64,000 nucleotides of DNA from Longibacter salinarum (GCF_002554795.1 NZ_PDEQ01000002.1:496001-560000); one strand, 5' to 3'. Numbered from the stretch's first letter, positions 42,938 to 52,496 are shown. The notes: a model not told the origin generated them from the letters alone. Made by a program: numbers and translations.

Positions 42938-45900
42938 TTAGCGGATGACGGCAACCTTCTCGACATCTCCGGTGAAGGTCCCGTCTGCCCCTTCTACAGC
43001 CACCCGATAAAGATATACACCGGTGGCGACCCGGTCGCCATCCTCATCCCGTCCGTCCCACGGCAACATATTCCAGCCGACGCGGAGCGACCCTGTCTGC
43101 AGATCTCGCTCGTCGAACTCACGAATGAGGCGGCCGGCGACCGTATAGATGCGGAGCCGGAAGTTGCGGAGATCCTGAGTCTGGCCCCCTTCCACCCGAA
43201 ACGCGAACGTCGTGTTCGTGCTCATCGGATTCGGATATGGATAAACATCACGGATTCGCTGCTCCGTCGTTACCCGAAAGCTGACTTCGTACGGGTCGAT
43301 TTCATTGTCAGAACCATCTTTCGCCTCCACTCGAAGCGTGTAGGTCGAGTCGCGCCCAGTGAAATCTGGGGTGTAGGTGACGGTCGCCTCCTGCACGCCT
43401 TCATTCGGATTCGATGGGGAAAACTCAAGGAGATTTGTGGCGAAGCCAACCTGCTCATAGGTCGAGAGAAATCCAGTGTCTGTGGACGGGAGGCCTTCGC
43501 TGATATACACCTCGACGTGCGAGGTGTCGTCAATGGCAAAGAACGGGTTCTCATCCTCGATGCGGATTTCAAGGGTGGGCTGCAGAGGAACGAACGGCAG
43601 ACGGGCGTCCTTGAGGTTTAGGTCGTCCACCGTGGGGCGTGCCTGAAGCTGGCGGCCATCCGAAAAAACGCTGAGGACAGGAGGAGTGTCGTCCGTTACG
43701 ACACGAAGGTTGCGGACGGCCGTGTTGTTGAACGTGAGCCGTTCAACAGTTGGGATAGATGCGGTCGCGTCGAGAAGCGTGAGGCCGTCCACGTCTTGGG
43801 TCGAAAGTTGAAGCTGGCTTTGCGACTGTTCGTTCGGAGCGAGGCCCGTGAGGGTATCGCGCCGAACAACGCGCTGAATGTTGTTAGACCCGGTGAACCG
43901 GTATGTAACGACAACATCGGAGGATGCGATATCGCCCAGGTTGATGACGGGGAGGTCAATGGGAAGGTTGTCGCCCTGCTGAACTGTATCGGCAATCGTA
44001 GCCAGTGTTGCTGGGTCGACGGCAATTTCGGGGACACCGGTGAAATCAACTTCCCAACGATCAAGCTGTGGGGCGTCTCGCTGGACCGTGTCAGAAAGCG
44101 TACCTCGAAGGCGCAGGTAGGGATAGGTGTCGGCATCCAGAGAGGAGAGCGCCTCGGTGCCATTATCTCCGGAAAACGGACCGAGGAGGCGAGTCGAGTC
44201 GGGGGCGAGGACTTCAACCTCGATGTTCGAGGAGGCGGATGTGGATCCCTTCCAGCGGAGTTCCGTCCAGTCGGAGGCAGGCCCAATAAGCGGTGTAACG
44301 GTTGTTCCTGACGCACGCCGAAACGGTAGATTTCGCTCAAGCATGATTTGTCGAGTCGCCCCTGCTGTGCCCGCGGGAAGTACCTGTTCACGGGTGAACG
44401 ACGGGTCGCCTTTCCGAGCACTCAGGGTCCATGCGTCTGTGTACTCCAGCGTATCGATGTAGGTGGTGTAGGGGGTGGGAGTGGTTCCTGATCCGAGACT
44501 TTTGAAAAGATCCTTAACCTCCTGCTGAATGTCGACGCCGAAGGAAGATTCTCGCCCGAGGTGGCGGGTCTGCACGAACACGTAGTCTCCTGCGTCTACA
44601 TTGGTGTCTAAGAAGGCGCGAAGCGCGTCGATTGCTTCCTGCATTTCCCCATTTTCCAGAGCATACTCAAACTGGGTCTGCAGGTCATAGGTCGTGAACT
44701 CGTCAACCGCTTTCACCTCTCCAGACGTGCCATCGATCACGAGAACCCCATACCCGAGGCCGAGAAAGATGTAGCTGTCTGATCCACCGACATTAAACCC
44801 GTAATCGCTTGGCGAGGAACTCCGTTGACCGTACGATTTCACGTTCAGGGAGAAGGTCGAGAACGACCAAGTGTTGTTCTCTCGGACGACCCGTTGGTTG
44901 CCGTTTACATCGAACAGATTGCTGAACTGTCGCCAGTCGGCCGGCTGGTTTGGAGCTACGGAAAATGCCGCGGATTTCCACACTCCGGGCGAGTTTCCTC
45001 CGATTCGTGCTCGCCAGTAATAGGGTTGGTCCTGGATCAGCGGTTCGGGGGGCGTCCAGTCGAGATAGACGTTTGAAGTAGATTGTGATGTGGATTGCAA
45101 CGCCGGGGAAGAGAAGGAGGCCGTGGTGTCCACCTGAATATCGACGGAGAGATCCCCTGGCGTTTGTCGTACCAGGTTGACCCGAAAGGTTGGCGACGTC
45201 TTTGACACGGTCTCCTGGCGCACCGGCGAGACCAGTTCGAGGCCCTGCGAGAAAACAACAATTGAGTTTTCCGCACGGTTGTCGCTCTCGACCATCTCTG
45301 GAATCTGACCGAGCGGATCTGCCGTTAGTTCGAGTGTGTTCGTTCCGATCGTTGCCTCGCTGAGATCCAGGGAGAAATACTCCTCCGTCTGGAGGGCAAA
45401 TCGGGGAAGACGCCGGGATGTCTCCTCGACGCTTCCGTCGGGCTTCGACCACTGAAGGTAGAGGTCGACGCTATCTGACGGTACGAGACCACGGTTTTGA
45501 AGCGAGACCTCAAGCTGGAGCGAGTTGGAGGGGGTTGGTGCGGACGGAGACGTTCGAATCTGAGATGCTTCAAGATGGAAGTCGGGCTGATCGGGAAGTG
45601 ACAGCCGCGTCGCGGGGTCACCGAGCAGGCTGTATTGAAGCAGATGGCGGACATACGTCGGGCTTCCGCCATAACTGGCTGCGACGTCTGCCTTTGCTTG
45701 CTGGATCGCCACTCCTAGGACGCGCATGGTATCCCGGAAAACACGATTGATCAGGGCGTCATTTAGAATGGCCGAGGGGCGAAGGTTGCCGAGCGCAGAA
45801 GAGCCCCAGTGTGCGATGCTTCCGTTTTCTGCACCCGGTTCCACTTGACCGGACGCGTTCACGGATCCGACCACAAGTTGTTCGCCAAGGGATGGGGCAG

Positions 45901-48076
45901 AGCGAACCTCGTAGCGCCCTCCAGCAAACGAACCGGTTCGGCACCCGAGTGAAACAACCATTGGCAGGCGTCCGGCATTGTCGAATTCGGACGGCGGATC
46001 GGTGACGATTTCCCAGGTCTGCGCCGCCGAGTGACCGAAATAGTTGAGCCAGCCGACGCCCTGACGAAGATCTTGGGCGAGGGAGTCCTGAAAGGATACG
46101 TCGAGTGGATCGTTGATGCTTTTGTAATAGCGAATCGAGTCCATGCCCGCGGGGTAGAGCGTGTCGCCCTGCGGCGTGGAGCGGCGCGTGGCACGCTCCC
46201 CCCAGCGATTGGAGCTCGACTGCAGTTGCTGTTGTTCGAAGCTACTCGTTCCGCCAGCCAGCAGGAGCATCCGCTGCTGCCACCGGTCGCGAGGTGCGGA
46301 TTCGTACGTGGTCAGCTTATCCAGATAGGTGCGTCCATGCTCGTTAGATCGGATGGGCACCCGGCCGACCGCCAGCAACTCGGACCAGTCCGTGGGGCCG
46401 TTCTGCTGCATGGCAAACCACCCGTCGGACGGCGGAAACCCGAACGAGCTGACGCTCCACGACGGTCGAACTTCGTCAATCTCGTCATCGGTATATATCG
46501 GGTATTGTGCGTCGCCCCAGATGGTTAAAAACCGTGGCGCTCCCCCGGTCCAGGATTGGCTTGCACGTACAAATCGTCGGATCGCAATGGGCGTAGGGCG
46601 CCCGTAGTCGAACTCATCGTACACATCCTGAACTTCGACAACGGCCACATCAAATCCGTTCTGAGTTCGGCGATAATTAGCGAGGTCATCCGCGGATGGA
46701 CGAAGACTCTTCGTCGTTAAAATCACGTAGTCAGCCCCGTTTGCCTGCGGGTCTGACCAGTTGGAGGGGGAATCCGAGAGTACGGCTGCAGGCGCACGTT
46801 CGGCGCCCGCAGCGATGGCCTCATACCGGCTGTTGACGGAGGACGGAGCGTCGGAAAACGAGGCGCTTCCATTTGTGACCGGAATCGACCAGATTCGACG
46901 CGATTCTGGGTGGAAAATGCGGACAGGACCCGACGTGTAGCCGCCAAGCTCGAAGGTGGTGGCATTCGTCGTGGGTGCGTCGAAGCGTTGCGCGTTGCCG
47001 GACGCCGTCAACTGCCGCGTGTAATCCGCCTCTATGTAGTCGATGAGGACATAGTTTGGGTTGCGCGTCGGGTCTGGGCAGCTGGAACTGGTGAAGGAAC
47101 CGTTGCTCGACTCAAGGCGGACACGAAGCCCCGACGCTGGTACCTGATCTTGAGGAATGGAGGCAGTCAGCGTCTTTTCACTGTACCCCTGCCACTCGAT
47201 GACATCCAGGGAGGTAAATGTGGGCGACCCGGATTGAAGAATTTCAGCAAACAATTCGACCCGATGACACGACGCCGACGAAGAGTTGACCTTGATGCGC
47301 AGGTCAAGCGTCTCAGCAGACGAGGCGACGCGCCGGCCGACATCCAGTGTTGTCTCAAACTGTTTTGTCCCGACGTTCGAGTGCCGAATTTCTTCCCAGT
47401 AGTATCCTTCGGTAGAGAGGTAGAGCGGATGCTCCGATTCGAAGGGGCGGCCGAGGTAAAAAACCTCGTCCTGTTCTGCGTGTGATTCTTCTCGAACCGT
47501 TGCTCGTGGTGTGGGAGAGGTTGGGGCAGAGGGTGTCTCGTATCGGAGTCCGTTCGCTCCGCCCCACGTGAGCCAGTAGTACGTCGTGTCGGTGTAGAGG
47601 CTTCGCTCATTACTGCTCTGGTAGGCAGCGTTCCCATTGTAGGCCCACAGTTCGTCTGTACCTCGATTGCGGCTCCCGACAAATTCCACGCGACCGGATC
47701 CGTCAACGACGATTGGAATTTCGGTGCCGTTTTCGATCAGGCGAAAGGAGGCCGGATCTGCGCTTGCAGGAAGGCCTGCTTTTTCCAGCGAGGACCGGGG
47801 GACGCTGTACACGCCATCCTCTACGACGGCGATACGGACGTACTCTGCGGAGCCATCGTGCCAGTCGCTGACAGCAAACGGGTCAAGAGCCAGACGTGCT
47901 GCGTTCGTTGGGGAGGTTACGATCCGGGGAGAAGCGGACGACCGGGACGGCGACGACCACGCTGCATCGGAAGCCGGAGCAACGGCGTTCCGATCGGACG
48001 AATCTGCGCCGAGGACAGCAAGAACCAGAAGAGTCGCGGTCCACGCGAGAATGCCGCGAAGGATGGGGGAAGGCAT
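42938..48076 (-). CDS. C25 (gingipain/PorU-like) cysteine peptidase with T9SS-type C-terminus
   Basis: 1712 residues from ATG 48076, which gives a signal peptide (MPSPILRGILAWTATLLVLAV). The peptidase C25 domain spans about residues 445-850. Its catalytic dyad is present: His682 in LNYFGHSAAQTW and Cys712 in SLGCRTGSFAGG. After it come a CARDB-like domain (QLEVSLQNRGLVPSDS), further beta-sandwich repeats and a C-terminal FlgD/T9SS sorting-like domain from about residue 1612 (YPYPNPMSTN, LRIYTVAGRLIREF, ATGVYLYRV). It could be PorU, the T9SS sortase that removes cargo C-terminal domains and links cargo to anionic LPS, or a gingipain-like cargo. PorU is usually shorter (about 1100-1300), so the assignment is open. 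It lies between a glycosyltransferase and a flippase in one operon. Confidence 0.88.
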   Translation of the reverse strand: MPSPILRGILAWTATLLVLAVLGADSSDRNAVAPASDAAWSSPSRSSASPRIVTSPTNAARLALDPFAVSDWHDGSAEYVRIAVVEDGVYSVPRSSLEKAGLPASADPASFRLIENGTEIPIVVDGSGRVEFVGSRNRGTDELWAYNGNAAYQSSNERSLYTDTTYYWLTWGGANGLRYETPSAPTSPTPRATVREESHAEQDEVFYLGRPFESEHPLYLSTEGYYWEEIRHSNVGTKQFETTLDVGRRVASSAETLDLRIKVNSSSASCHRVELFAEILQSGSPTFTSLDVIEWQGYSEKTLTASIPQDQVPASGLRVRLESSNGSFTSSSCPDPTRNPNYVLIDYIEADYTRQLTASGNAQRFDAPTTNATTFELGGYTSGPVRIFHPESRRIWSIPVTNGSASFSDAPSSVNSRYEAIAAGAERAPAAVLSDSPSNWSDPQANGADYVILTTKSLRPSADDLANYRRTQNGFDVAVVEVQDVYDEFDYGRPTPIAIRRFVRASQSWTGGAPRFLTIWGDAQYPIYTDDEIDEVRPSWSVSSFGFPPSDGWFAMQQNGPTDWSELLAVGRVPIRSNEHGRTYLDKLTTYESAPRDRWQQRMLLLAGGTSSFEQQQLQSSSNRWGERATRRSTPQGDTLYPAGMDSIRYYKSINDPLDVSFQDSLAQDLRQGVGWLNYFGHSAAQTWEIVTDPPSEFDNAGRLPMVVSLGCRTGSFAGGRYEVRSAPSLGEQLVVGSVNASGQVEPGAENGSIAHWGSSALGNLRPSAILNDALINRVFRDTMRVLGVAIQQAKADVAASYGGSPTYVRHLLQYSLLGDPATRLSLPDQPDFHLEASQIRTSPSAPTPSNSLQLEVSLQNRGLVPSDSVDLYLQWSKPDGSVEETSRRLPRFALQTEEYFSLDLSEATIGTNTLELTADPLGQIPEMVESDNRAENSIVVFSQGLELVSPVRQETVSKTSPTFRVNLVRQTPGDLSVDIQVDTTASFSSPALQSTSQSTSNVYLDWTPPEPLIQDQPYYWRARIGGNSPGVWKSAAFSVAPNQPADWRQFSNLFDVNGNQRVVRENNTWSFSTFSLNVKSYGQRSSSPSDYGFNVGGSDSYIFLGLGYGVLVIDGTSGEVKAVDEFTTYDLQTQFEYALENGEMQEAIDALRAFLDTNVDAGDYVFVQTRHLGRESSFGVDIQQEVKDLFKSLGSGTTPTPYTTYIDTLEYTDAWTLSARKGDPSFTREQVLPAGTAGATRQIMLERNLPFRRASGTTVTPLIGPASDWTELRWKGSTSASSNIEVEVLAPDSTRLLGPFSGDNGTEALSSLDADTYPYLRLRGTLSDTVQRDAPQLDRWEVDFTGVPEIAVDPATLATIADTVQQGDNLPIDLPVINLGDIASSDVVVTYRFTGSNNIQRVVRRDTLTGLAPNEQSQSQLQLSTQDVDGLTLLDATASIPTVERLTFNNTAVRNLRVVTDDTPPVLSVFSDGRQLQARPTVDDLNLKDARLPFVPLQPTLEIRIEDENPFFAIDDTSHVEVYISEGLPSTDTGFLSTYEQVGFATNLLEFSPSNPNEGVQEATVTYTPDFTGRDSTYTLRVEAKDGSDNEIDPYEVSFRVTTEQRIRDVYPYPNPMSTNTTFAFRVEGGQTQDLRNFRLRIYTVAGRLIREFDERDLQTGSLRVGWNMLPWDGRDEDGDRVATGVYLYRVAVEGADGTFTGDVEKVAVIR

Positions 48077-48122
48077 ACGTACTACGTTGGGGTGAGGCGA
48101 AATAAGAAAGGATCCGGTCCGG

Positions 48123-49367
48123 TTAGGCGGGATCGGCCGGGGTGTTCGGCATACAGCGCTCGTACAACGTCTCGGTACGTTGAGCAAACACGTCGGGTCC
48201 GAATCGGGATACAACATCGCGGCGGAGAGCGGCCGGGTCGAAGCGATGCGCGGTTTGATGGAGCGTACGCAGTCCGGCGGCGAGATCGGCTACGGAGCCG
48301 GGAGGAACGAGATAACCGTTCGCTTCAGTGATGATAGACGACGGGCCTCCACTATCGGTTGCAAGGATGGGGAGACCGCACGCGAGGGCTTCCAGCAGCA
48401 CAACCCCGAACGTCTCACGTCGGCTCGGGAGGACGAACGCATGGGCAGCGTGCATGTGCTTGATCACAGAAAGTTGCGACAGCGCGCCCACGAGCCGAAC
48501 CCGACGGCCAACATCTAACCGGTCAATCGTTTGTTCGATGTGCGTTCGCGCCGGTCCCTCCCCGCCGATGACGAGCTCGACGCCTCCATCGGTGGGTCTT
48601 CCGGTGTCCTGCCGGGACATTGCCGCGGGGCTGTCGCCGGCTTTTGGGAACGCCCGGGCAAAGGCATGAACGAGCTCGCCAATACGTTTATTCGCGTACA
48701 GATGACTCAGCGTGAAAAAACGGAACGTAGCTCCTGGATCCGTGTGCGATGACCGAGGGCGAAGAGGATACGAGCCCGGGAAAATAGGGTTTGGGATGAC
48801 CGAGGCGGCGTCGGTAAGCCCACTGGCGATCAGCGATTCTTGAAGGGCAGGACTCACGCAGGAGACGGCGTCCGCTTCTCGAAACGCTCGGGTGGCGTGC
48901 GCGCGCCGCCGACGAGACAGCGAGTCGGGCGACAGAAACTGTTCGTGGTGTTCGGTAATCACAACCCGTCGGTTGAACCGTTTCCCAATCTGAACGGCGG
49001 CGCTTCCCGCCCACCACGCACTATGTGCATGAATGATGTCCGGTCGTCCTCGCTCCTTCACGTAGTGCTGCATCAAGTTGACCGCGCTTCGAACGCGCCA
49101 GGCGATACTTCCTGGGAGACGCCACGCAAAATTCCAGCCGTGCCGGCGCACCGTGTACACACCGCCTTCCCGACCGGACGTAATCTGAAATCGATTCTGC
49201 CAGAGACGCTCTGGCGTCGCGTGGCGGAGCGACTCGTGTTCGGGGTAGACCACGCCAACGGTGTGCCCGTGCTCTTGTAGACATCGGGCCTGATCAACGA
49301 AATATCTTCCCCGGTTCGGTACGGCCTGAGTCGGGTACCAAGAGGGAAGGAAGACAACGTGCGCCAT
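48123..49367 (-). CDS. GT4 family glycosyltransferase
   Basis: 414 residues, GT-B fold. N-terminal acceptor domain: FLPSWYPTQAVPNRGRYFVDQA, DIIHAHSAWWAGSAA, ITEHHEQF. C-terminal nucleotide-sugar domain: FFTLSHLYANKRIGELVHAF, LVIGGEGPARTHIEQ, and the EX7E motif (SRRETFGVVLLEALACGLPILATDSGG, with E at both ends). Transfers a sugar from a nucleotide donor to a lipid-linked or surface glycan in the cytoplasm. First gene of the glycosyltransferase, C25 peptidase and flippase operon; divergent from the GT2 gene. Confidence 0.9.
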   Translation of the reverse strand: MAHVVFLPSWYPTQAVPNRGRYFVDQARCLQEHGHTVGVVYPEHESLRHATPERLWQNRFQITSGREGGVYTVRRHGWNFAWRLPGSIAWRVRSAVNLMQHYVKERGRPDIIHAHSAWWAGSAAVQIGKRFNRRVVITEHHEQFLSPDSLSRRRRAHATRAFREADAVSCVSPALQESLIASGLTDAASVIPNPIFPGSYPLRPRSSHTDPGATFRFFTLSHLYANKRIGELVHAFARAFPKAGDSPAAMSRQDTGRPTDGGVELVIGGEGPARTHIEQTIDRLDVGRRVRLVGALSQLSVIKHMHAAHAFVLPSRRETFGVVLLEALACGLPILATDSGGPSSIITEANGYLVPPGSVADLAAGLRTLHQTAHRFDPAALRRDVVSRFGPDVFAQRTETLYERCMPNTPADPA

Positions 49368-49558
49368 AAATGAAAAACCTCTTTTCGATACGCAGTTTCG
49401 TTTTCTATGCGTAGCGATTAATGGATGCGATTCAGCCGGTCAATGCGTACATTCCCGTCGCCGGTGTGCGAGAAGAAGATCTCGCGGTGATCTGTACTCA
49501 CCAACACATTTTTCAAACACCGTCCGAGGCGCAATTTCCGACCAATAATTCATCGTGA

Positions 49559-50467
49559 ATGACGAAGTCGACACATTTAGCAGAGGATTCAGGTACCTAT
49601 GCAGGCGATCAGAGGGCTGGACGCGTTGTCGCCATCATCTTGAACTGGAACGGCGCCGACGACACGATTCAGTGTGTGCGGTCTGTCCAGGCACGAAGCG
49701 ACGCGTCTTGCACATGCTTGGTGGTCGATAATGGGTCGACGGATGGGTCGGCCGCGACGATCCGCGCTGCCTGTCCGGAGGTGCGGGTGCACGAAACCGG
49801 GGCCAACCTGGGTTTTGCCGGGGGGTGCAATGCGGGTATTCGAATCGCGATACGGGACGGTGCGGAGTACGTGTGGTTGATAAACAACGACGCCATCCCG
49901 GCAGATGGAGCGTATCGTGCTCTCCGCGATGTGGCTGATGCCCACCCCGCCGTTGGCGGTGTCGGCGCGGTGCTCCGCTACATGGCAGACCCGAACCACG
50001 TGCAGACCTGGGGCGGTGGTTGGCATGCACCGTGGCTCGGTGCGGCTGTGAACTGGACCCGTCCGGTCCCGGACTCGCTTATTACCTATCTGGTGGGTGC
50101 GTGTCTGTTGCTACGCATTGACGCATTGTCCGAGATCGGGTTACTTGACGAGGCGTATTTCATGTATCGAGAAGATGTCGATCTGTGTGTTCGGATGCAG
50201 CGTGCCGGGTGGCAGGTCGCCGTGGCCAAAGATGCGACCGTCTATCACGCGGTGGGCGGCAGCTCAACGAGTGCCGAGCAGCGAGACCGCTGGATTGCAA
50301 GTTCCGCTGTTCGTTACTACCGAAAGCATGCGCCGTGGCCCGAATTTGCGCTTGCCGTCGAAACGGCAGGGAAGATCGGTGCGCGTCTCATGCGTAGCGA
50401 GTGGTCGCGCGCTCGGACTGTCTGGACAGCCACGAGGAGAGCCTGGCGGTCTCAGTCTGGCAATTAA
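49559..50467 (+). CDS. GT2 family glycosyltransferase (rhamnosyltransferase-like)
   Basis: 302 residues, GT-A fold. Motifs: VAIILNWNGADDTIQCVRSV, VVDNGSTDGS, NLGFAGGCNAGI, LINNDAIP (DXD-type site NND), LVGACLLLRIDAL and YREDVDLCVRMQRAG. Members add rhamnose or other sugars to surface glycans. It is the only complete plus-strand gene between two minus-strand operons. A glycosyltransferase remnant follows at 50665. Confidence 0.9.
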   Translation: MTKSTHLAEDSGTYAGDQRAGRVVAIILNWNGADDTIQCVRSVQARSDASCTCLVVDNGSTDGSAATIRAACPEVRVHETGANLGFAGGCNAGIRIAIRDGAEYVWLINNDAIPADGAYRALRDVADAHPAVGGVGAVLRYMADPNHVQTWGGGWHAPWLGAAVNWTRPVPDSLITYLVGACLLLRIDALSEIGLLDEAYFMYREDVDLCVRMQRAGWQVAVAKDATVYHAVGGSSTSAEQRDRWIASSAVRYYRKHAPWPEFALAVETAGKIGARLMRSEWSRARTVWTATRRAWRSQSGN

Positions 50468-50909
50468 AGGGACGGACAGTCGGCTTTTCCATGCATGCCG
50501 GATACGGGGAAGGCGGTAGAGAGGTTATTCCGTCTCCCCAACCGGGATGGCGCAGGTTGAGCACGGCCGCGTACGGGTTTTCCCGTGTCGGCGCGGAGTT
50601 TTGCAATTGCTCACGGATTCGGTCGAAGGTGCGCCGCAGATCTCCTCGAAACCATTGAAACGGAGAGGTCATGCCGAGGGTGCTCCCGTGGTCGGTGGCT
50701 TGTATTTCTTCGCTGGTGCGAGATCAATTGACGGGACGTGTCATCCCAACAGACGATACCACGGCGCTCGCCGACGCTCTCAAAGACATACTTATCGACT
50801 ACGATGCCAGTTTGGCGTGGGCGGAAGCGTCTCAGGCCGAAGTGGTAGAGCGATTTGATCTGAGCCGTGAGGTGACCAGACTCGTCCGGTCCATTCGATC
50901 CGCGTCGAA
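50468..50909. other. Degenerate region between GT2 and dehydratase genes
   Basis: 442 bases. The right half is the C-terminal remnant of a glycosyltransferase, listed separately. The left half carries a minus-strand frame from 50672 (beginning TSPFQWFRGDLRRTFDRI) that looks protein-like at its start but is not recognised; it may be another broken gene. Confidence 0.5.
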
Positions 50910-50916
50910 TCACTGA
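50665..50916 (+). pseudogene. C-terminal remnant of a GT4 glycosyltransferase, frameshifted
   Basis: The plus frame from about 50700 reads SSLVRDQLTGRVIPTDD, ALADALKDILIDYD, EVVERFDLSREVTRLVRSI and stops at 50916. This is the usual end of GT4 enzymes (loop after the EX7E motif, then the last helices). In the neighbouring +1 frame just upstream (50668-50700) the sequence reads HAEGAPVVGG, the piece expected immediately before it, so a one- or two-base indel around 50690-50705 seems to separate them. Nothing GT-like precedes 50660. The stop codon lies inside the 3' end of the convergent dehydratase gene (7 bp overlap). It points to past deletion or gene exchange in the polysaccharide locus. Confidence 0.6.
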
Positions 50917-52496
50917 GTGTCGGACGATGAGGGGAACGGTTTGGTGCCCAACTGTCCGTCTCCCCCGGGAAGACGGGCTGCGTCAAAGAGCAGTTCGTGG
51001 AGCGTAGATGGGTCGACGTGTGGTTCCCGGCTAAGCTTCTTAAACGTCTCGAACTGATGCTGTAGCTCCGACCACGAATAGGGCGGATGGCTCTTCACGC
51101 CGACGACGTTGGGATGATCGCTGTCTTCCATCGTTTCGGTCGGGGTGACCAGACACTCGCTGAGCTTTTCCCCCGGTCGCTTCCCAATGTATTCGATCAT
51201 GCGGTCCGTGACGACATCGGGAAAATACGTTTCGACCATCTTGCGAGCGAGCCACTCAATTCGAACGGGATCTCCCATTCGGAGCAGGTACACCGAGTGC
51301 GAGTCGTGGAGCAGGGTCTGCAGAATCAGGCTGCAGGCCTCGTGGCCGGTCATGAAGTAGCGCTCCATGTCGGGATGAGTCACCGGCACGGGTTCGCCTT
51401 CACGGAGTCGCTCTTCGAATAGTGGGACGACACTTCCCTGACTCCCGAAGACATTTCCAAAGCGGACAATCTTACATCGGGTGTTCGTTGAGGTGCTCTG
51501 GACGTACCATTCGCCGAGCCGCTTCGTTGCGCCGAGCACACTCTTCGGCTCAACCGCCTTATCTGTCGACACGAACACGAACTGGTCGACCTCGAACGTG
51601 TCGCACAGGTCGACGAGGTGGACGGTGGTCATCGTATTGTTGTCGAATGCCGCCTCCGGATGGTACTCCATCAGCGGAACGTGCTTGTACGCCGCCGTGT
51701 GGATGACGATGCCCGGGTTGTACCGCTGGAACAGGCGTTCGAGCGCGGACCGATCTCTCACGTCTGTGATCGAGTAGACCATCTCGACGCTATGCTGGCG
51801 ACGACCCAAGCGGGTCTGAATGCGGTACAAGTTGTACTCGCACATATCGACCAGGATCAGACGCTCGGGATGAAGCCGAACCAGTTGCTCGCATAGTTCG
51901 GCTCCAATCGAGCCGCCGGCGCCGGTCACGAGAACCGTCTCGTCCGAGAGCACGTCCTGCAGGTTGGCGATGTCGATTTCGACGGGCGGACGATCCACGA
52001 ACTCGTCAAGGGTAACCGGTTCGCGCTCGGTCGGCGGGGTCGATGGTGCGCCCGACCGATGCCACTCGTTGATGAGGCGCAGGCCCGACCGGCTGCCGAG
52101 GAGCCCGATCACGCAAAGCAATGCGTGAATCACGGCGGTACCGCGCGGCACAAGGGACGACGGTGCAACGAGGTATGCAGCGGCAATCGAAAGAAGGAAC
52201 GCGCCAGCGAGCCCCCCGGCAAGACGGGCGAATTCAGAAAAGCGGAGGGCGTGCGGCCGCTGATAAGCCCCACCCCAGATCATCGCCAGAAGGTAAATCG
52301 AGGTAAGCAGCAGAACGAGACCGGTCGGCAGCATGTCCTGCGGCCATTCCCAGATGCCGACACGGACGTAATTCGCAAGGGCGAGTGCCACGTAGACCCA
52401 GACCCCGTCAACAGCGAAAAGAGCGATCTGCCCAAGTCTGAGCGCAGAAGTCATCTGCTCTAGCGAGAAGTTGGAATCCGTGTCGCGCACGAACAA
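50910..52496 (-). CDS. UDP-sugar 4,6-dehydratase, membrane type (PglF/WbpM/CapD-like)
   Basis: 528 residues. Four membrane segments fill about residues 22-135. The SDR domain begins with TGAGGSIG (191-198). Further motifs: TDVRD, HTAAYKHVPLMEYHPEAA, VSTDKAVEPKS (310-319), RFGNVFGSQGSVVPLF, GKRPGEKLSE. The family converts UDP-GlcNAc to UDP-4-keto-6-deoxy-GlcNAc. The position that is Tyr in most SDR enzymes and Met in WbpM/PglF appears to be Leu321 (LGATK, Lys325). The Rossmann-like domain between the membrane part and the SDR in WbpM is missing, since only about 45 residues separate them. Start could be 52496 or ATG 52454. Last gene of the amino-sugar cassette. Confidence 0.88.
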   Translation of the reverse strand: MFVRDTDSNFSLEQMTSALRLGQIALFAVDGVWVYVALALANYVRVGIWEWPQDMLPTGLVLLLTSIYLLAMIWGGAYQRPHALRFSEFARLAGGLAGAFLLSIAAAYLVAPSSLVPRGTAVIHALLCVIGLLGSRSGLRLINEWHRSGAPSTPPTEREPVTLDEFVDRPPVEIDIANLQDVLSDETVLVTGAGGSIGAELCEQLVRLHPERLILVDMCEYNLYRIQTRLGRRQHSVEMVYSITDVRDRSALERLFQRYNPGIVIHTAAYKHVPLMEYHPEAAFDNNTMTTVHLVDLCDTFEVDQFVFVSTDKAVEPKSVLGATKRLGEWYVQSTSTNTRCKIVRFGNVFGSQGSVVPLFEERLREGEPVPVTHPDMERYFMTGHEACSLILQTLLHDSHSVYLLRMGDPVRIEWLARKMVETYFPDVVTDRMIEYIGKRPGEKLSECLVTPTETMEDSDHPNVVGVKSHPPYSWSELQHQFETFKKLSREPHVDPSTLHELLFDAARLPGGDGQLGTKPFPSSSDTQ

